Positions 61,455 through 64,000 of a DNA stretch of 64,000 nucleotides are shown here, one piece after another. Position 1 is the first letter of the stretch. Every line of letters begins with the position of its first letter. Both the position numbers and the translations under genes were made by a program. The notes beneath the pieces were generated by a model. That model was not told where the DNA came from. It was given only the letters and a program-made list of their open reading frames with translations, and did no database searches. Source of the stretch: Betaproteobacteria bacterium (GTDB lineage Bacteria; Bdellovibrionota_B; Oligoflexia; Silvanigrellales; Silvanigrellaceae); contig VGHE01000007.1 in NCBI GenBank assembly GCA_016868315.1, forward strand, positions 122,058 through 186,057, in the 5' to 3' direction.

Positions 61455-62695
61455 TGGCTTTTTTCCGTAAAGAGTCGGGTGATTGCGAGCGCTGCATCCG
61501 CCTTGGAGTTGAGCTCAATTTTCTTGCCCGACTTGCAAACAAGAATACCCATGTGCTGAGCACTTGCTCCGAAGGCTGCGTCGCTCCAATTCCAGTAAAC
61601 ACCATCGAGACTCATTTTCTCAAGCAGTGCTGTTGCCTTCGTGCTCTCCTGCGGAGAATTAGAGTTGGTGAATTTGCATGCCAATTTGAAAGGGATTTTT
61701 GACAGTGATGCGAGTTCGATGAGTTTTGGGAGCTTCTTCAATTTTAACTCGAGTTGCAGAGCATCGCTGGGAATTTTCTCAAAATGCGGGGTCTCTGGGG
61801 CGTAGTCCGAAATGGCGGCCAAGTGGAATAGAGCATCGAAGCCTTTTGTGTTGTTTTCGTTGCTCAGCCAGGAGGAAAGGTCATCGAAAAAGGGCGTGCT
61901 GTGGATTTTTAGCCCCGTACACTCCGGAAGTGATGTCTGCACAGCGCCGCACAGTCCAACGACTTCTTTGCCCTGCTCGAGGAGATGCCTGATGACTTTG
62001 CTACCCAACACTCCGGTTGAATAATTTGATAAGGCACGCGCGGAATCGATGCGCGCCAATGTGCCACCGAATGTGACCAACACCCTCTCCGCAGTCAGAC
62101 CTGCATTCAATCTACGGGTACGGTTGAACCTGAAGGCGACCTCCAGTGCGAGCGCTTCGGGTAAAGGTGATTTCCACTTGCCTTCCTCGACTCGTGGCTG
62201 GATGAGTTCAACTCCTTTGTAGCTTCCCAGAAGGTCAATATTCCGGAGGAACGCAGGCGACTCGCGCAGGGAGTCGTGCATGGTCGGACAGAAAAAAACA
62301 GGCTTTTTGAGACCAAGTGCGCTTTGTATGAATGTAGTACAGGCGTCTGGGCAAATCCCCAGGGCGGCCTTTGAGATGAGGTCGGCGGTTGCTGGAAGAA
62401 CCAGAACCACGTCCTCATTTGATGCTATATGCTCTGCGAGTCCGGTTGAATTGCAGACAACCGGAAAAGTGCTCGCCCATTCCAGTGCATCTTTACCGAC
62501 AAATCGAAGCGCATTTTCGGTTGCGAAAACGTGAACACGTGCGCCCATGCGGCGCAGTTCACGGATGATGCGCGGTGTTTCAATTGCGGCGATGCCTCCT
62601 CCAATACAGAGCGCAACGCGGACGCCTTCGAGGCAATCGGTGTTTCGCGTGACTTCCAGGTCGTCCATTTTTTGGGGAGCAGATTCTCTATTCAA
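61451..62695 (-). CDS. Diverged CoaBC-like flavoprotein, probably not a standard CoaBC
   Basis: 414 residues with the length and two-domain order of CoaBC. The flavoprotein half keeps CIGGGIAAIETP, the His of AEHI (about 88) and PATADLISK. The usual PAMN motif reads PTMH, and the loop that normally holds the catalytic Cys (ACGDIGPGRM) reads VEEGKWKSP without Cys. The CoaB half keeps IDSARALSNYSTGVLG and LAAISDYAP, but the GFAAET and ANDV motifs are replaced (LACKFTN, YWNWSD). So decarboxylation is unlikely by the known mechanism. It starts at TTG 62695 with AAGGACGG upstream; ATG 62668 is possible. First gene of the plsC operon, divergent from speE. Confidence 0.75.
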   Translation of the reverse strand: MNRESAPQKMDDLEVTRNTDCLEGVRVALCIGGGIAAIETPRIIRELRRMGARVHVFATENALRFVGKDALEWASTFPVVCNSTGLAEHIASNEDVVLVLPATADLISKAALGICPDACTTFIQSALGLKKPVFFCPTMHDSLRESPAFLRNIDLLGSYKGVELIQPRVEEGKWKSPLPEALALEVAFRFNRTRRLNAGLTAERVLVTFGGTLARIDSARALSNYSTGVLGSKVIRHLLEQGKEVVGLCGAVQTSLPECTGLKIHSTPFFDDLSSWLSNENNTKGFDALFHLAAISDYAPETPHFEKIPSDALQLELKLKKLPKLIELASLSKIPFKLACKFTNSNSPQESTKATALLEKMSLDGVYWNWSDAAFGASAQHMGILVCKSGKKIELNSKADAALAITRLFTEKSQ

Positions 62696-62792
62696 GGTCG
62701 TCCGTCCTTCTGCGCAAAAAAGTTGTAGGAGTGGTCACTGGGTGCTAGAAGCCGCCCCACATGATGGGTCGTTCTTACAGCGAGGCACAACT

Positions 62793-63713
62793 ATGTATCA
62801 TTCACAGAGAATTCTAAACAGCTCAAGCCCTGCAACGGAAGGTGGAGAGGGTATTGTTCTCGACCTGTGGTATCAGGAGCGCCACAACGATGAAATCTCA
62901 CTTGGCCTGCATGTTAAGAAGGTGCTTGCCACCAAGCAGTCGCCTTTTCAGCGTGTCGATGTGATGGAAACAAGCGGTTTTGGCCGAATTCTGACTCTCG
63001 ATGGTCTCATGATGGTGACCGAGCGTGACGAGTTTGTCTACCATGAAATGATCGCTCATGTGCCTTGTTTGGTTCATAAAAAGCCAGAGCGCGTGCTCGT
63101 CATTGGGGGCGGAGACGGCGGAACTTTGCGGGAAGTTTTGCGCCACGATTCAGTTAAAGAAGCAGTTCTCTGCGAGATCGACCCAGAAGTTGTTTCTCTT
63201 TCCAGGCAATACCTTCCTTTCACGGCGGTTGGGCTTAATCATCCTCGCGCTAAAGTAAATATCGCCGATGGCGTTGAGTTTGTGAAAAACTCCGCAGACC
63301 ACAGTTTCGATATTGTTATCGTGGATTCCACAGATCCCATTGGCCCCGGCGTTGGATTGTTCTCTGGCGCTTTCTACAAAGAAGTTCGTCGCATTCTTAA
63401 GCCTGATGGCATCGTGATGGCTCAGTGCGAGTCGCCCTGGGAAAATGGCATCGATCTGGCGAAGGTCTACGGAAACTTGCGCGAAGTAGGTCAAGTTTGG
63501 GCCTTCTCGGGAAGTATTCCAACTTATCCGTTTGGTTTCTGGTCGTGGGCGTTCGCGAGTGCCACGGCGCATCCCTATGAAGTCATCGACATGGAGCGTG
63601 CGCGCGCTATCGAGAAGTCGACGCGCTACTATAATACGGAAATCCACAGAGGATCGTTCGCGCTTCCTAACTTCCTGAAACAGCGCCTGAAAGGTGTTGT
63701 TTCGAACGCCTGA
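62793..63713 (+). CDS. speE: Polyamine aminopropyltransferase (spermidine synthase)
   Basis: 306 residues. It transfers the aminopropyl group of decarboxylated SAM to putrescine. The N-terminal beta domain has GRILTLDGLMMVTERDEFVYHEM. The SAM-like site is IGGGDGGTLREVLRHD (about 104-119). Asp residues in VDSTDPIGPG and the QCESPW segment are typical. ATG 62793 follows CGAGGC; the longer frame from 62547 is antisense to the CoaBC-like gene. No speD or speB neighbour is present. Confidence 0.94.
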   Translation: MYHSQRILNSSSPATEGGEGIVLDLWYQERHNDEISLGLHVKKVLATKQSPFQRVDVMETSGFGRILTLDGLMMVTERDEFVYHEMIAHVPCLVHKKPERVLVIGGGDGGTLREVLRHDSVKEAVLCEIDPEVVSLSRQYLPFTAVGLNHPRAKVNIADGVEFVKNSADHSFDIVIVDSTDPIGPGVGLFSGAFYKEVRRILKPDGIVMAQCESPWENGIDLAKVYGNLREVGQVWAFSGSIPTYPFGFWSWAFASATAHPYEVIDMERARAIEKSTRYYNTEIHRGSFALPNFLKQRLKGVVSNA

Positions 63714-63724
63714 AAGTTTTTTTT
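63692..63724 (+). terminator. Possible intrinsic terminator of speE
   Basis: Stem AGGTGTT (63692-63698) / AACGCCT (63705-63711), seven pairs with one G-U, then five bases and TTTTTTTT (63717-63724). It overlaps the speE stop codon. The 5-nt gap between stem and T tract weakens the call. Confidence 0.4.
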
Positions 63725-63734
63725 CGGAACGGTG

Positions 63735-63763
63735 TTGACAGCCCCCTCCGATAGGGATACACC
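63735..63763 (+). promoter_or_regulatory. Putative promoter of the initiator tRNA gene
   Basis: Perfect -35 TTGACA (63735-63740), 17 bp, then TACACC (63758-63763), placing the transcription start a few bases before the tRNA. The -10 is a weak match, but a GC-rich discriminator of this type is common for stable RNA promoters. Confidence 0.45.
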
Positions 63764-63781
63764 CCGGTTCGCTCTCGATGA

Positions 63782-63857
63782 CGCGGGGTGGAGAAGTTGG
63801 TATCTCGTCGGGCTCATAACCCGAAGGCCGCAGGTTCAAGTCCTGCCCCCGCCACCA
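63782..63857 (+). tRNA. Initiator tRNA-Met, anticodon CAT, CCA encoded
   Basis: 76 nt. The acceptor 5' strand CGCGGGG pairs with CCCCGCC except for an unpaired C1 opposite C72, the initiator hallmark that blocks EF-Tu and permits formylation. The D arm is GAGA/TCTC. The anticodon stem has the three consecutive G-C pairs (GGG/CCC) required for P-site entry, with CAT at 63815-63817. The T arm is GCAGG-TTCAAGT-CCTGC, and the gene ends ACCA. Confidence 0.97.
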
Positions 63858-63873
63858 AATCACGGTGAGCAGC

Positions 63874-63885
63874 GTTCTTTGAAAA
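63874..63885 (+). promoter_or_regulatory. boxA-like element, possible leader of an rRNA operon
   Basis: GTTCTTTGAAAA lies 17 bases after the tRNA and resembles the boxA/leader motif (C/T-T-C-T-T-T-N-A-A-A) that precedes 16S or 23S rRNA. The remaining 115 bases to the window end contain no open frame I would call and no recognisable 16S 5' end. Confidence 0.4.
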
Positions 63886-64000
63886 GAGAAGAAAGAAGTC
63901 ACAGAGTGCGGGAAGAGCCGTGCGAAGCGACAGAGTGATTCGAGCAGCAATGCTTGGAGAAGTTTGTAACGGACGCGCGGTTTTAACCAAATGAACGTCA

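Overview
The window reads as bacterial chromosome of roughly even base composition by eye, densely coding on both strands. I see no insertion sequence, prophage, CRISPR array or integrase. The host is a Gram-negative, flagellated bacterium: there are Pal, OmpA-type barrel proteins, many lipobox lipoproteins, YidC, lytic transglycosylases and a flagellin. The gene mix (CHASE2 adenylate cyclase, HmgA-like dioxygenase, FecR and OmpA envelope proteins, several lineage-specific lipoproteins) hints at a former 'deltaproteobacterial' group such as Bdellovibrionota/Oligoflexia. That placement is inference and is not proven by the window.

Region 1 (1-20.6 kb) is mostly housekeeping. It holds the end of a lytic transglycosylase, an operon of a PRMT-like and an RlmL-like methyltransferase, a cystathionine beta-synthase-type enzyme, a CHASE2 cyclase, a METTL21-like methyltransferase and pyruvate phosphate dikinase. 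These are followed by rpmE-prfA-prmC, glycerate kinase, acpP with a textbook terminator, rpiB-glyA-nrdR-ribE, an unknown 539-residue protein, and pth and rplY facing it.

Region 2 (20.6-38 kb) is envelope and translation/insertion related. It holds pal, an operon of three unknown lipoproteins, a pair of small paralogous unknown proteins, the rnpA-yidD-yidC-jag-mnmE operon (without rpmH), a secreted FecR-domain protein, and a two-gene outer-membrane operon. In that operon one protein has an intact OmpA peptidoglycan-binding domain and its partner has a decayed one.

Region 3 (38-49.6 kb) holds a 2-Cys peroxiredoxin, pgsA, an Rsm22-type methyltransferase with mltG, a glutathione-synthetase-like ATP-grasp enzyme, hmgA-murG-tsaE, queD-queE and a flagellin. 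Directly upstream of the flagellin, 6 nt away, is a 1009-residue helical-repeat protein whose C terminus carries a HEPN-like R-x4-H motif.

Region 4 (49.6-64 kb) holds an ABC exporter and aldehyde dehydrogenase operon divergent from a membrane-anchored subtilase. Next come a four-gene envelope operon (diverged CoaBC homologue, PlsC-like acyltransferase, lipoprotein phosphatase, TPR lipoprotein), speE, and an initiator tRNA-Met followed by a boxA-like element that suggests an rRNA operon starts just beyond the window.

The most interesting leads are the helical-repeat/HEPN gene joined to flagellin, the PRMT-like protein in a genome that also encodes an RGG-tailed KhpB/Jag, the lipoprotein trio, the CoaBC homologue lacking catalytic residues, and the decayed OmpA partner.
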